A stretch of 64,000 nt of DNA from an uncultured Ruminococcus sp. (GCA_902800005.1 CADCCP010000013.1:29628-93627), one strand, 5' to 3'. Positions 17,604 to 27,308 are shown, counted from the stretch's first letter. Notes: generated from the letters alone by a model not told the origin. Program-made: numbers and translations.

Positions 17604-20534
17604 TCATTGATATGAAAGTACCGCTTCGGAATACATCACAACACCGTTTATTATATTCGGGTGGATGTGATCGAGAAGGTAAGTTCTGTCAGGGGAAACG
17701 GAAAGTTTATTTCTTATATATGGGTTGGGATCAATGAATTTCTGAGAGTTGTCGGAGCAGTATTGCTTGAGTGCGGAGGAATATTCATTGTTCAGAGCTG
17801 TTTTGTCTGCAAATGACAGCGAACAGAACGGATCGCCGTCTGTGGAATACCATGGAGCAATGAACACAAATTCAGGATCGGCAGACTTTGTTTTAAGCAA
17901 TTCTTTCAGTTTATCAAGCCTTTCGATATAGCTTTCGGCAGTCATGGCACACATACTTTCATCACGGTAACGGACATCATTTGTTCCAAGTGCGATAACA
18001 TACACGTCGGCATAAGGTATCTCGGCGGCATGGTCTGTCATGTAAGATACGGTACAGCCGCCTTTGGAATAATTGAGGAAAGCCTTATCCGGAAAGAACT
18101 CTTCAACAGGTTCATACCATGGACAGCCGCCGTTTTTCGTACCTTCGGTAACGCTGTCTCCTATGAAGCAGATAGTATTTGCTTTGCTCAGAGCTTTGTA
18201 GAGTGTACCCTTTTTCATATCATCTGTTACGGCAAGTCCCGAAGCTTTGGAACGTATGAAGCCGTTTTCATCGAAGTAATATCTTTCGGTCACAGATGAA
18301 ATATCCATTTTGCTTCCGAATATGACTTCCGTTATTATGTCATTGGAATTTGCGGCAAGTGTAATATCATCTGTGGTAAGCTGCTTTCTCAGTTCGACAT
18401 CGTTCATTATGCTGTAAACGGGTACAGCACGATAATTGCCGTCAGCTCTTGAATGGGTATAAAGCGGTACGATACTGCCGCCTGTGACCTTTTTGGAAGA
18501 GCGGTCGATATACACATCAATGAGCATACTTGTATCGCCCTGATTTTCACGGTAGATATTGGCAAAATTTCCCGGACAGTACGCCGTGAAAACTTTTTTG
18601 CCATTGTATTCCTCTATTAATGCAGGTTCTACGACATGGGGGTGATCGCCGAGTATAATATCTGCACCGTTTTGTTTGAATATTTCAAACCATGCGGTTT
18701 GTTCTCCATCGATACCATTGGAAAACTGTGTACCGATATGCGGAAGCACCATTATCAGATCGGGTGAAAGAGCCTTTGCCTGTCGGAAGTCCTCTTCAAC
18801 GGAAAGTTTCAGTTTTTCAAACAGTTCTCCTTCATTGCCTGATATGACGGAAGTTAAATAAGCATATTTTCCGTTTTCCGTCAGTTGATTGATGTCCGTG
18901 TAGTTGCTGCCGTAGGTGTAGGAGAGGACGGCAATTTTTATATTTTGACACTCTATCAGCTTGACACGGTTATTTTTCTTGTCATCGGGAGTTTTATATG
19001 AGCCTGTATGGTCAAGTCCTATCTTATCAAGTACGTCGATGGTTCGGAGTGCCCCTTTTTCTCCCTTGTCCAGAAGGTGATTATTTGCAGTGGTGACAAG
19101 GTCGAAGCCTGCATTTTTGACAGCCGATGCAAATTCATCGGGGAAGTTGAGATACAGTTCCTTTTCGTCATCAAAGTTGCTTGAAGTGTATCCTGCCTCA
19201 GCCCCTGCCATCGGTCCTTCAAATACGCCTACCGCAAGATCGGCAGAAGAAATATAAGGCTCTGCATACTCAAATACATCAGAAAAATCATATTTACTGC
19301 CGTCATAGGCACGTTTGACCTGATCCTCCAACAGTATCAGATCGCCTGCAAATGTGATCCTGAAAGCGTTGTCAAAGGCGTTTTTCTGTTCTTTGGTCAT
19401 AGTGGGATATATTATATCCTGCTGTGTATTTTCTGTCACTTCATCACTATATGCGGGAGAGGAAAGCCGACCGAGATCACTGAATGAGAAATTCTTGTAT
19501 GCACTCAGCACAACTGAGATGACAAAACCTAATGCTACACAAAGTGCTGTCAGCTTTGAGAGGTTGAATTTTTTGTTGTCGGATGTAAAAATATCCGTTC
19601 CGGCTTCAAGGAATCTGTTAAGGTATCTTGCAGCAATATCGTTTCCGAAAATGATGCATATTACGAATGCAGACAAGACCGAAATGAGCATGATATAAGC
19701 CGGTGGCAGACCGATGATGATGTCACTCAGCAAAAGTGTGACAGGTCTGTGCAGTATGAATATCCATAGAGAGTTTCGTCCGAATGAAGTCAGAAGGGGG
19801 ATATTTTTTTGGGGAGCAAGACATCTTATGCTGTATATGGCAAGGAATGCAATGATATACAGTATTATCCTTCCGAAAGGATCGGCGGCATGAGAATAGC
19901 CTGTCATCTGGAAGTCGCCGTCAGTGTAGCCGAAATAGCTGTAAGCCACGAAAGCAAGCATACCTGCACACAGAAGTGTCAGTATACCGACAGATGCCCT
20001 TTTGATATATTTTTTGCTGATAAGGGCGTTATTTTTTTCTTCAGTCAGCTTGTAGCCTGCCATGTAATACGGATAGAATCCGATGATCCTTGCAGCAGCA
20101 AAGGTGTTGTCAACGGTCGGATAGAATCCGATGAAAACAGCCGTGACAAACAGTATGAGATTTATCTCCTTGAATTCGGCAATATGATGTGCCGTCAATC
20201 TCCAGACGATCAGTGCAATGAGATACCAATAGGAATACATCGGCTGCAGGAGAGATGTGAAGCCATAGATGAATCCCATGATACTGTTGAAGATGAAATA
20301 AAGAAATATCAGTTTTATTATGACCGTAAAGCTGCGTGAGTTCGGGCTTTTGCCGAAAAATCCCGATACAAAAACAAATGCAGGCATATGGAACATATAA
20401 ATATAGTCTACCGTTGCATTGACGGCAGGAAAGCTATTCTGCAACTGAAACAGTATGTGTGCAAACACGACAAGCAAAATAAGAAAACCTTTGATATTAT
20501 CCCAGTAGGCACTGCGTTCACTTTTCTTTAACAT
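17604..20534 (-). CDS. Acyltransferase-CapA-SGNH hydrolase three-domain surface enzyme
   Basis: 976 residues with three catalytic domains. Residues ~1-330 are a membrane acyltransferase-3 domain (about ten helices; YWDNIKGFLILLVVFAH, HMPAFVFVSGFF). Residues ~410-710 are a CapA/PgsA-type metallophosphoesterase-like domain (TFAGDLIL, ANNHLLDKG, LPHIG, LGDHPHVVEP). Residues ~785-976 are an SGNH/GDSL esterase (GDSVTEG, LGTNDVR, catalytic DHIHP). Such a protein could add acetyl groups to surface glycan and also remove or transfer them outside the cell; this is inference. ATG 20534 has AAAGGAAG upstream. An ATG 18 bases earlier overlaps the TetR stop (ATGA) and is a coupled alternative. Same operon as the TetR gene. 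Confidence 0.88.
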   Translation of the reverse strand: MLKKSERSAYWDNIKGFLILLVVFAHILFQLQNSFPAVNATVDYIYMFHMPAFVFVSGFFGKSPNSRSFTVIIKLIFLYFIFNSIMGFIYGFTSLLQPMYSYWYLIALIVWRLTAHHIAEFKEINLILFVTAVFIGFYPTVDNTFAAARIIGFYPYYMAGYKLTEEKNNALISKKYIKRASVGILTLLCAGMLAFVAYSYFGYTDGDFQMTGYSHAADPFGRIILYIIAFLAIYSIRCLAPQKNIPLLTSFGRNSLWIFILHRPVTLLLSDIIIGLPPAYIMLISVLSAFVICIIFGNDIAARYLNRFLEAGTDIFTSDNKKFNLSKLTALCVALGFVISVVLSAYKNFSFSDLGRLSSPAYSDEVTENTQQDIIYPTMTKEQKNAFDNAFRITFAGDLILLEDQVKRAYDGSKYDFSDVFEYAEPYISSADLAVGVFEGPMAGAEAGYTSSNFDDEKELYLNFPDEFASAVKNAGFDLVTTANNHLLDKGEKGALRTIDVLDKIGLDHTGSYKTPDDKKNNRVKLIECQNIKIAVLSYTYGSNYTDINQLTENGKYAYLTSVISGNEGELFEKLKLSVEEDFRQAKALSPDLIMVLPHIGTQFSNGIDGEQTAWFEIFKQNGADIILGDHPHVVEPALIEEYNGKKVFTAYCPGNFANIYRENQGDTSMLIDVYIDRSSKKVTGGSIVPLYTHSRADGNYRAVPVYSIMNDVELRKQLTTDDITLAANSNDIITEVIFGSKMDISSVTERYYFDENGFIRSKASGLAVTDDMKKGTLYKALSKANTICFIGDSVTEGTKNGGCPWYEPVEEFFPDKAFLNYSKGGCTVSYMTDHAAEIPYADVYVIALGTNDVRYRDESMCAMTAESYIERLDKLKELLKTKSADPEFVFIAPWYSTDGDPFCSLSFADKTALNNEYSSALKQYCSDNSQKFIDPNPYIRNKLSVSPDRTYLLDHIHPNIINGVVMYSEAVLSYQ

Positions 20535-20548
20535 TCCGATACTTCCTT

Positions 20549-21076
20549 TCATACAGTTAAGAGTTTTGTTATGTCATTGACAGCTTTTAAAACTGTTTCC
20601 TGACCGAACTGATTCTCATATTTATAGAAAGCGTAAAAACTTCCCATTATCTGATAGGTCATCCTGACATTTGCCTCTGCATCATGCTTAAGGTGAGGAA
20701 ATTGGCTGAATATCAATTTTTTTATCTCGGTTTCAATGCATTCTGGCAGTTTTGCAAACTGCGAGCCGGAAAAAAGTATATAAACGATACTTTTGTTGGC
20801 ATAGTAGCCGTTTATTATCTGCTCATTGGCTTTCGGGAGATTATATATAATATCTTTCGGATCGCTGAGATGTGAAAGGATGTCCTTGATTATCTGTTGC
20901 TGGAGGCTGTCGGAAAGATCATATATATCCCTGTAGTGCAGGTAAAAAGTAGCCTTGCTGATCTCCGCAAGCTCACACAGCTCCTTGACGGTTATTCTTT
21001 CAAGCGGCTTTTTGGAACGTATCTGCAAAAAAGCATTGCTGATACTTCTTCTTGTCTTTTTTTCTCTGATGTCCAT
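20549..21076 (-). CDS. TetR/AcrR family transcriptional regulator
   Basis: 175 residues. The N-terminal helix-turn-helix (~9-52) contains ITVKELCELAEISKATFYLHYRDIYDL, a near-canonical TetR signature. The C-terminal ligand domain is helical and unassigned. Proteins of this subfamily, with the RRSISNAFLQIRSKKP start, are common in Clostridia. AAGGAG lies upstream of the ATG. It is the first gene of the operon with the three-domain surface enzyme and presumably controls it. A small inverted repeat at 21109-21122 in front of it is a candidate operator. Confidence 0.9.
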   Translation of the reverse strand: MDIREKKTRRSISNAFLQIRSKKPLERITVKELCELAEISKATFYLHYRDIYDLSDSLQQQIIKDILSHLSDPKDIIYNLPKANEQIINGYYANKSIVYILFSGSQFAKLPECIETEIKKLIFSQFPHLKHDAEANVRMTYQIMGSFYAFYKYENQFGQETVLKAVNDITKLLTV

Positions 21077-21108
21077 GATTTTTTTCTCCTTGTCAATTTT
21101 AGAATAGT

Positions 21109-21122
21109 GTCAATTACTTGAC
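21109..21122. promoter_or_regulatory. Candidate TetR operator
   Basis: Inverted repeat GTCAA-TTAC-TTGAC between the divergent TetR and glgB genes. A third TGTCAA lies at 21090-21095. Short, so binding is not certain. Confidence 0.35.
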
Positions 21123-21141
21123 GTATGTATAAAAATGTAAA

Positions 21142-21169
21142 TTGATTTTCACAAAAAAGCTGTTATAAT
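21142..21169 (+). promoter_or_regulatory. Promoter of glgB
   Basis: TTGATT (21142-21147), 16 bases, TATAAT (21164-21169). The start codon follows 50 bases later. Confidence 0.6.
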
Positions 21170-21219
21170 TATTATAGTAGATAAAACAACTACAGTCAAT
21201 TATCGAGGAGGATTTTTTT

Positions 21220-22995
21220 ATGGATTTCATGGGATTTTACACAGGAAAAATTTTCGATGCGTATGAATGGCTCGGCTGTCGCTATGAAAACGGCAATACT
21301 TCTTTTCGTACATTCGCCCCTCAGGCAAGCAAAGTTGAACTTTTGATCGACGGCAGAACTGTCGAAATGAAGAAGACTCACAACGGTCAGTTTTTTGAAG
21401 CTATCCTGTCCGATGTGAAGTGCGGTGCAAAGTACGAATACAGGATACATTCACGTGGAAAGTTTGTCGATCACTGCGATCCATACGGTTACTACATGGA
21501 AAAACGTCCCGACCACAAGTCTATTGTATGGGATCTGAAAAGCTATAGGTTTACAGATGACGAGTGGATGAAAAAACGCTCCGACATGAAAAACAAGCCC
21601 CTGAATATATATGAGATACACGCCGGCTCTTTCAAAAAGCCCGGTGAACAGCCTGACAGTTGGTACAACTATGAAGAACTCGGAAATGTACTGATACCGT
21701 ATCTGAAAGAGTGCGGATACAACTATGTGGAGTTCATGCCTTTGGGTGAACATCCGTGTGATGAGAGTTGGGGCTACCAGACAACAGGCTACTTCGCCCC
21801 CACAAGCCGTTACGGTAATCCCACTCAGCTTATGAAACTCATTGATATGCTTCATAAAAATAACATAGGTGCTATCATCGACTTCGTACCTGTACATTTT
21901 GCCATAGACAGCTACGGTCTTGCTCAGTATGACGGAAGTCATCTTTACGAATATCCGAGTAACGATGTAGGTGTGAGTGAATGGGGAAGCTGTAACTTCA
22001 TGCACTCACGTGGAGAAGTCAAGACTTTTCTCCAATCAAATGCAAATTACTGGTTGAAAGAGTATCACTTTGACGGTATCAGAATGGACGCTATCAGCAG
22101 GATAATCTATTGGCAGGGTGATGAAAGGCGTGGCGTGAACAGTCAGGCGGTAGACTTTGTGAAAAACATGAATGACGGCTTGAAAAAGATAAATCACGGC
22201 TGTATGACCATTGCAGAGGACAGCACGAGTTTTAAAGGCATTACCGCAGATACCAATAAAGGCGGTCTGGGATTCGACTATAAATGGGACTTGGGCTGGA
22301 TGCATGATACTCTTGATTACTTTGCACTCTCACCCGCAGACAGAAAAAAGGCTTATCACAAGCTGACTTTCTCCATGCTGTACTTCAAGGACGAAAATTA
22401 TCTCCTGCCTTTGTCGCATGATGAAGTTGTTCACGGCAAGGGTACTATACTGAATAAAATTTACGGCAACTTTGACGAGAAACTTTGTCAGGCAAAGGCT
22501 CTCTATATGTATATGCTCATGCACCCCGGCAAACAGCTCAATTTCATGGGAAACGAGCTTGCACAGGAACGTGAATGGGATGAAAAACGTCAGCAGGATT
22601 GGTATTTGCTTGGACGTGATAAACAGCGTATGTTCCATGAGTATATGAAAAGACTCAATTCCATCTATCTGAATGACAGTGCCATGTATGAAGATGACTA
22701 CAAGCCCGAAGGATTTGATTGGGCTGACTGTCATCAGGAGGACAAACTCATTTATGCGATAATCAGGAGATCGAAAAAATCAACACTTCTTGCAGTATTC
22801 AACTTGAATAACGTCACACAGAACTATTCTCTTGAACTTGAAAAGGCTAAGAGATTTGATACACTTCTTTGCAGCGACTGGGGAAGTTGCGGCGGCTGGA
22901 CACCTGACGGCAAATCTTTCTTTACTCTCAACGGAAAAACTCTTACAGGAAATATGCCGCCCTATTCGGCAGTATTGATGAAACTCTATGAATGA
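21220..22995 (+). CDS. glgB: 1,4-alpha-glucan branching enzyme
   Basis: 591 residues, GH13. Transfers alpha-1,4 glucan segments to alpha-1,6 positions in glycogen or other storage glucan. It has one N-terminal CBM48 (~12-100) and then the TIM barrel with DFVPVHF, the nucleophile Asp in GIRMDA (~290), the general acid Glu in MTIAED (~335) and the third acid in LSHDEVVHGKG (~405). A C-terminal beta domain closes it. It lacks the extra N1 module of the ~730-residue E. coli type. GAGGAGG precedes the ATG. It stands alone; no other glg gene is nearby. Confidence 0.95.
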   Translation: MDFMGFYTGKIFDAYEWLGCRYENGNTSFRTFAPQASKVELLIDGRTVEMKKTHNGQFFEAILSDVKCGAKYEYRIHSRGKFVDHCDPYGYYMEKRPDHKSIVWDLKSYRFTDDEWMKKRSDMKNKPLNIYEIHAGSFKKPGEQPDSWYNYEELGNVLIPYLKECGYNYVEFMPLGEHPCDESWGYQTTGYFAPTSRYGNPTQLMKLIDMLHKNNIGAIIDFVPVHFAIDSYGLAQYDGSHLYEYPSNDVGVSEWGSCNFMHSRGEVKTFLQSNANYWLKEYHFDGIRMDAISRIIYWQGDERRGVNSQAVDFVKNMNDGLKKINHGCMTIAEDSTSFKGITADTNKGGLGFDYKWDLGWMHDTLDYFALSPADRKKAYHKLTFSMLYFKDENYLLPLSHDEVVHGKGTILNKIYGNFDEKLCQAKALYMYMLMHPGKQLNFMGNELAQEREWDEKRQQDWYLLGRDKQRMFHEYMKRLNSIYLNDSAMYEDDYKPEGFDWADCHQEDKLIYAIIRRSKKSTLLAVFNLNNVTQNYSLELEKAKRFDTLLCSDWGSCGGWTPDGKSFFTLNGKTLTGNMPPYSAVLMKLYE

Positions 22996-22996
22996 T

Positions 22997-23029
22997 AAAA
23001 AAACGGCTGTACCGCTTGGCACAGCCGTT
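22997..23029. terminator. Terminator, mainly for the minus-strand lipoprotein gene
   Basis: Perfect 9-bp stem AACGGCTGT / ACAGCCGTT with a ten-base loop. The A run at 22996-23003 becomes a T run for minus-strand transcripts. It also lies directly after the glgB stop. Confidence 0.8.
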
Positions 23030-23050
23030 CAATTTATATATGACCGGATC

Positions 23051-23644
23051 TTACTCAGAGATAGTTCCGTCAGGGTTGACCTGTCCGAAATAACATTCCG
23101 AGCCGTTTACATTGGCAACTTTTGTATCGTTTTCTTCATTGGTGAGTATGACCTGCAAAAACTCTTTGCCGTTGGGATAGGTTATCATATCGGTTTTGAC
23201 AGCTTTCCAACTGTTACCGGCTTTAGATACTGCAAGCAGAACGGCACCCGATTCCGTTGTACCTGCAAAATACTCTTCATTTTTGGTGTCGAAAGAACAT
23301 TCCTCGCCTTTGACGTATGCAATAAGTCCGGAATTGTCTTTATCTGTAAGAATGATTTTCCAAGCACTTCCATCATCATATTCTTTGCGGGTTGCATAGA
23401 CTGCTCTGAAATTTTCGCCTGCTTCCGAAACTGCAAGGGCTGATGCTTTTTCAGCGGTCGTACCTGCAAATTCTTCTTCTTCGGAAGGCTCTTCTTCTGT
23501 TGTGCTTTCTTCTTTGACGGACTGTTCAACGCTTGTCTGTGAAACGGTACTGTTTTTTTCATTTGTTTCACCGCAGCCTGTCATTACTGCACACATTGAA
23601 ACTGCTACAGCGGATATAAACAAAATTCTCAAAGTATTTTTCAT
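23051..23644 (-). CDS. Lipoprotein with an internal ~60-residue duplication
   Basis: 197 residues. Signal peptide with lipobox VMTGC, then a Ser/Glu-rich linker with EESTTEEEPSEEEE. The rest consists of two related units, ~66-125 and ~127-187. Both begin with FAGTT and contain ALAVSEAG / LAVSKAG, a VY..KEY / MITYPNG stretch, IILT / VILT, and end GEECSF / GSECYF. The cysteine in each repeat could form disulfides. No function recognised. ATG 23644 follows AAAAGGAG; the ATG seven codons earlier has no ribosome site. Confidence 0.78.
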   Translation of the reverse strand: MKNTLRILFISAVAVSMCAVMTGCGETNEKNSTVSQTSVEQSVKEESTTEEEPSEEEEFAGTTAEKASALAVSEAGENFRAVYATRKEYDDGSAWKIILTDKDNSGLIAYVKGEECSFDTKNEEYFAGTTESGAVLLAVSKAGNSWKAVKTDMITYPNGKEFLQVILTNEENDTKVANVNGSECYFGQVNPDGTISE

Positions 23645-23668
23645 TTTCAATACACTCCTTTTCACTAT

Positions 23669-23698
23669 ATCATATCATTTTTTTTAATATTATGTCAA
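23669..23698 (-). promoter_or_regulatory. Promoter of the duplicated lipoprotein gene
   Basis: On the minus strand TTGACA (23693-23698), 18 bases, TATGAT (23669-23674). Confidence 0.6.
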
Positions 23699-23731
23699 TG
23701 ACAAAATAAGTTTTGATATTTAAAAAAGCAC

Positions 23732-23761
23732 TTGACAAATCCATGTGTTTTTGTGTATAAT
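23732..23761 (+). promoter_or_regulatory. Promoter of the T-box/leuA unit
   Basis: TTGACA (23732-23737), 18 bases, TATAAT (23756-23761), both perfect hexamers. Transcription would start near 23768, at the base of the T-box stem I. Confidence 0.85.
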
Positions 23762-23767
23762 AGTATG

Positions 23768-24039
23768 TAGATATATGTTCAAAGACTGTGACGGAAACAA
23801 GATACGGAACTATCAAGCAAAGAGAACTGTCGGCAGGTGTAAGACAGTGTTGATGTCTGTATGTATAGCTCATTCCCGAGTTGACTTGCCCGATATGTAG
23901 GGGAGTACGCATTGACAGCGTTATTGGTCAGAGCCTTGTTGGAGGTTGCTTGAGGGATACACTTATGTGTATCTGAATTTGGGTGGTACCACGTGCATTT
24001 TATGCTCGTCCCTTGTCGCTTTGACATGGGGCTTTTTTT
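23768..24039 (+). promoter_or_regulatory. T-box leader, leucine-type, controlling leuA
   Basis: A tRNA-sensing leader RNA: uncharged tRNA binds the specifier and the T-box bulge and stabilises the antiterminator. Seen in order: AGAGA bulge region (23821), apical GGTGTAA loop (23836-23842, matches GGUGNRA), the specifier codon CTC followed by A at 23869-23872, the T-box core TGGTACCACG (23984-23993), and a terminator stem near 24004-24031 with a T run to 24039. CTC reads leucine, which fits the downstream isopropylmalate synthase. The specifier register was placed by eye. Confidence 0.93.
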
Positions 24040-24040
24040 A

Positions 24041-24104
24041 ATGCATAATTCATAATGCATAATGCATAATTGAATTGTGAAACTGAAATAATTATGAATT
24101 ATAT
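24041..24104. repeat. Heptamer repeat element, CATAATG family
   Basis: CATAATT, CATAATG, CATAATG, CATAATT in tandem at 24044-24072, an ~15-base core, then inverted copies (AATTATGAATTATAT) at 24090-24104. It lies between the T-box terminator and the leuA ribosome site. Confidence 0.65.
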
Positions 24105-24122
24105 TTTTTGGGGGTTTTTAAA

Positions 24123-25811
24123 ATGGAAAAAGGTTATAAAAAATATGTGCCTTTTGAGCAGATCAAGATCAAAAACAGAAAATGGTGTGACAACACTATC
24201 ACAAAAGCACCTGTATGGTGTTCTGTCGATTTGAGGGACGGCAATCAGGCACTTGTCGATCCTATGAACTTGGAACAGAAACTTGAATTTTTCCATGCTT
24301 TGTGTGATATGGGATTCAAAGAGATAGAAATAGGCTTTCCGTCAGCATCTGAAACGGAATATGAAATTTGCCGTGAACTCATTGAGGGAAATCACATTCC
24401 AGATGATGTGACTATACAGGTACTTGTGCAGGCAAGAGAACATCTTATCAGAAAGACCTTTGAAGCCGTCAAGGGTGCAAAGAATGTTATCGTACATTTC
24501 TACAACTCAACTTCCACTTTGCAGAGAAAAGTTGTTTTCAAGAAAGACATGGACGGCATTATTGATATAGCCGTAGAGGGTGCTAAACTCATTAAAGAAC
24601 TCATTGACGGCTATGACGGTGATACTAATTTCCGTTTGGAGTATTCTCCGGAGAGTTTTTCGGGTACTGAGGTGGATAATTCGGTTAAAATTTGTGAAGC
24701 CGTCATGGACGTTATAAAGCCCACACCTGAAAATCCGATAATTTTGAATTTGCCGAATACGGTTGAAATGTGTACACCGAACACATACGCCGATCAGATA
24801 GAATATTTTATCACACACATGAAAAACAGGGATTGTGCAATAATCAGCCTTCACCCGCATAATGACAGAGGTACAGGCGTAGCTTGTGCGGAATTGGGCT
24901 TGCTTGCAGGTGCAGACAGAATAGAGGGTACTCTCTTCGGCAACGGCGAAAGAACAGGTAATCTTGATATAGTAACGGTCGGTTTGAATATGTTTACGCA
25001 GGGAGTCGATCCGAAACTTGATTTCAGCAATTTGCCGAAGTATAAAGAGATATATGAAAGATGTACGAAAATGAAGATAGGTGAAAGACAGCCCTATGTA
25101 GGTGACTTGGTATTCACGGCTTTCTCAGGCTCACATCAGGACGCTATCAATAAAGGTTTTGCATACGTCAAGGAAACGGGCAGCGATAAATGGGAGATAC
25201 CGTATTTGCCAATTGATCCCGCTGATGTCGGCAGACAGTATGAACCTATTATCAGGATAAATTCCCAGTCAGGCAAGGGCGGTGCAGCGTTTGTCATGCA
25301 GAATAACTTTGGTTATGAACTGCCCAAAGCCATGCACCCCGAATTTGGAGCATTGGTGAAAGCGGAGTGCGATAAACTCGGCAGAGAGCTTTCACCTGAA
25401 GAACTCATGGGCGTGTTCAACAAGAACTACATTGACATTGAACAGAAACTTTGGCTCGTTAAACATACCGTTAAAAACTCCGGTGATGACAGTGCAACTT
25501 TTGAGGGTACTGTACACCTTGTTAAAGAAGATAAAGATGTCGAGATATACGGCGAGGGCAACGGTCCTATCGATGCATTTTTCAAGGCTATCAAAAATAT
25601 CGGCATAGATGGATTTGAATTTGTTTCTTACAGCGAACACGCTATCTCACACGGTTCTGATTCAAAGGCTATCTCATATATACAGCTTAAAGATCCAAAC
25701 GGTAAAAATATATTTGGTGTCGGCATTTCACACGGCATTTTCAAGGCTTCCGTAAGAGGAATACTCTGTGCTATAAATCGTTCTGACTATGAACTTCATT
25801 TCAAATTTTAA
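24123..25811 (+). CDS. leuA: 2-isopropylmalate synthase
   Basis: 562 residues. Condenses acetyl-CoA with 2-ketoisovalerate, the first committed step of leucine synthesis. The catalytic TIM barrel carries SVDLRDGNQAL (~29-39, metal and substrate residues), EIGFPSA, and the metal-binding HPHNDRG (~244-250). GNGERTGN follows, then a C-terminal allosteric leucine-binding domain (~430-562). The order and length match the LeuA2 (yeast/actinobacterial) type of about 560 residues. The start is the ATG after GGGGG, six codons inside the longer frame. Controlled by the T-box upstream; no other leu gene follows. Confidence 0.95.
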   Translation: MEKGYKKYVPFEQIKIKNRKWCDNTITKAPVWCSVDLRDGNQALVDPMNLEQKLEFFHALCDMGFKEIEIGFPSASETEYEICRELIEGNHIPDDVTIQVLVQAREHLIRKTFEAVKGAKNVIVHFYNSTSTLQRKVVFKKDMDGIIDIAVEGAKLIKELIDGYDGDTNFRLEYSPESFSGTEVDNSVKICEAVMDVIKPTPENPIILNLPNTVEMCTPNTYADQIEYFITHMKNRDCAIISLHPHNDRGTGVACAELGLLAGADRIEGTLFGNGERTGNLDIVTVGLNMFTQGVDPKLDFSNLPKYKEIYERCTKMKIGERQPYVGDLVFTAFSGSHQDAINKGFAYVKETGSDKWEIPYLPIDPADVGRQYEPIIRINSQSGKGGAAFVMQNNFGYELPKAMHPEFGALVKAECDKLGRELSPEELMGVFNKNYIDIEQKLWLVKHTVKNSGDDSATFEGTVHLVKEDKDVEIYGEGNGPIDAFFKAIKNIGIDGFEFVSYSEHAISHGSDSKAISYIQLKDPNGKNIFGVGISHGIFKASVRGILCAINRSDYELHFKF

Positions 25812-25820
25812 TCAATAAAA

Positions 25821-25857
25821 AATACTTGCAGTAGATTTATACTGCAAGTATTTTTTT
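25821..25857. terminator. Bidirectional terminator between leuA and atpB
   Basis: Perfect 13-bp stem AATACTTGCAGTA / TACTGCAAGTATT with a six-base loop. T run on the + side and A run on the other side. Confidence 0.93.
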
Positions 25858-25859
25858 GC

Positions 25860-27293
25860 TTATTCATCATCATTTTTATTCTCGTCACTGTCGGGATTGT
25901 CAAAATCCAGCCTGTCAGAATCGGAGATATAGTATCTGTCAAGAAGTTTATCGTCCACACGGTCAAGTTCCGTTCTCGGCAGGGTGGAAAGCAATTTCCA
26001 GCCTAAGTCAAGACTTTGTTCAATGGTGCGGTTTTCGGTGAAGCCCTGACTTACAAAGTGCTGTTCAAAGAGCTTGCCGAACTGCATATACTTCTTGTCA
26101 ACAGGGGAGAGTTCTTCTTCACCTATGACGGAGGCAAGTGAACGAGCGTCCTGCACTCTTGCGTAGGAGGCGAAAAGCTGATTTGCAAGAGCCTGATGGT
26201 CTGCACGGGTATAGCCCTCACCGATACCGTCTTTCATAAGTCTTGAAAGTGACGGCAAGACCGCAACAGGCGGATAATATCCTGCACCCTCTAATGCACG
26301 GTCAAGAACTATCTGACCTTCTGTGATATATCCCGTCAAGTCGGGAACAGGGTGGGTTATATCGTCATTCGGCATTGTCAAGATAGGGATTTGTGTAACA
26401 GAGCCTTTACTGCCCTTTATCATTCCTGCACGTTCATACAGTGAAGCAAGGTCTGAATAGAGATAACCCGGAAAACCCTTTCTGCCGGGTATCTCTCCCT
26501 TTGAAGATGAAAATTCTCTCAAAGCCTCTGCATAAGATGTCATATCGGTCATGATGACCAAAACGTGCATATTACATTCAAATGCAAGATATTCCGCCGC
26601 CGTCAATGCACATCTCGGTGTCAGAGTTCTTTCAATGATAGGATCGTTTGCCAAGTTCAAGAACATTACAACTCTTGACAAAACACCGCTTTGATCAAAA
26701 CTTCTTCTGAAATAATCCGCAACGTCATTTTTAACGCCCATAGCCGCAAAGACTACACAGAAATTATTATCTTCATCATCGGAGATCTTCGCCTGACGGA
26801 CTATCTGAACGGCAAGTTCATTATGTTTCATACCCGAACCTGAGAATATCGGCAATTTTTGACCTCTTATCAATGTCATAAGAGTGTCTATGGTAGATAT
26901 ACCTGTATTGATATAGTTTCGGGGATAAATTCTTGAAACGGGATTCATGGGAGTACCGTTGATATTGGCTTTCTTGACGGGGTAAACATCTCCCAAGCCG
27001 TCTATCGGAACGCCTGCACCGCTGAATACACGTCCCATTATTTCGGGAGAGAGTGCCAATTCCATAGGTCTTGCTTTCAGACGGGTTCTCGTATTGTCAA
27101 GGGATATTGACTTTGTACCCTCAAAGACCTGTACGACAATTCTTTTTCCCTCTATCTGAACTATTCTGCCGTGACGGAAAGTGCCGTTGTCAAGACGTAT
27201 ATCGACCATTTCTTCAAATGAAGCGTCCTCTACGTTGTCAAGCACGATAAGAGAGCCGTTTATTTCTTTTACACCAACGTAATCTATTATCAT
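25860..27293 (-). CDS. atpB: V/A-type ATPase subunit B
   Basis: 477 residues. Non-catalytic subunit of the rotary V/A-type ATPase head (A3B3). The nucleotide loop is degenerate, as expected for B ([11 protein letters not shown], ~150). The family segments [16 protein letters not shown] and [19 protein letters not shown] are present. GGAGAG precedes ATG 27293. It is the last gene of the operon: a terminator follows two bases after its stop, where a subunit D gene would normally be found. Confidence 0.96.
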   Translation of the reverse strand: MIIDYVGVKEINGSLIVLDNVEDASFEEMVDIRLDNGTFRHGRIVQIEGKRIVVQVFEGTKSISLDNTRTRLKARPMELALSPEIMGRVFSGAGVPIDGLGDVYPVKKANINGTPMNPVSRIYPRNYINTGISTIDTLMTLIRGQKLPIFSGSGMKHNELAVQIVRQAKISDDEDNNFCVVFAAMGVKNDVADYFRRSFDQSGVLSRVVMFLNLANDPIIERTLTPRCALTAAEYLAFECNMHVLVIMTDMTSYAEALREFSSSKGEIPGRKGFPGYLYSDLASLYERAGMIKGSKGSVTQIPILTMPNDDITHPVPDLTGYITEGQIVLDRALEGAGYYPPVAVLPSLSRLMKDGIGEGYTRADHQALANQLFASYARVQDARSLASVIGEEELSPVDKKYMQFGKLFEQHFVSQGFTENRTIEQSLDLGWKLLSTLPRTELDRVDDKLLDRYYISDSDRLDFDNPDSDENKNDDE

Positions 27294-27308
27294 AATTCAA
27301 CTCTCCTT

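Noticed and set aside
25812..25859. Hidden or fragmentary subunit D gene after atpB
   Set aside because: Only 48 bases remain before leuA and they are filled by the bidirectional terminator.
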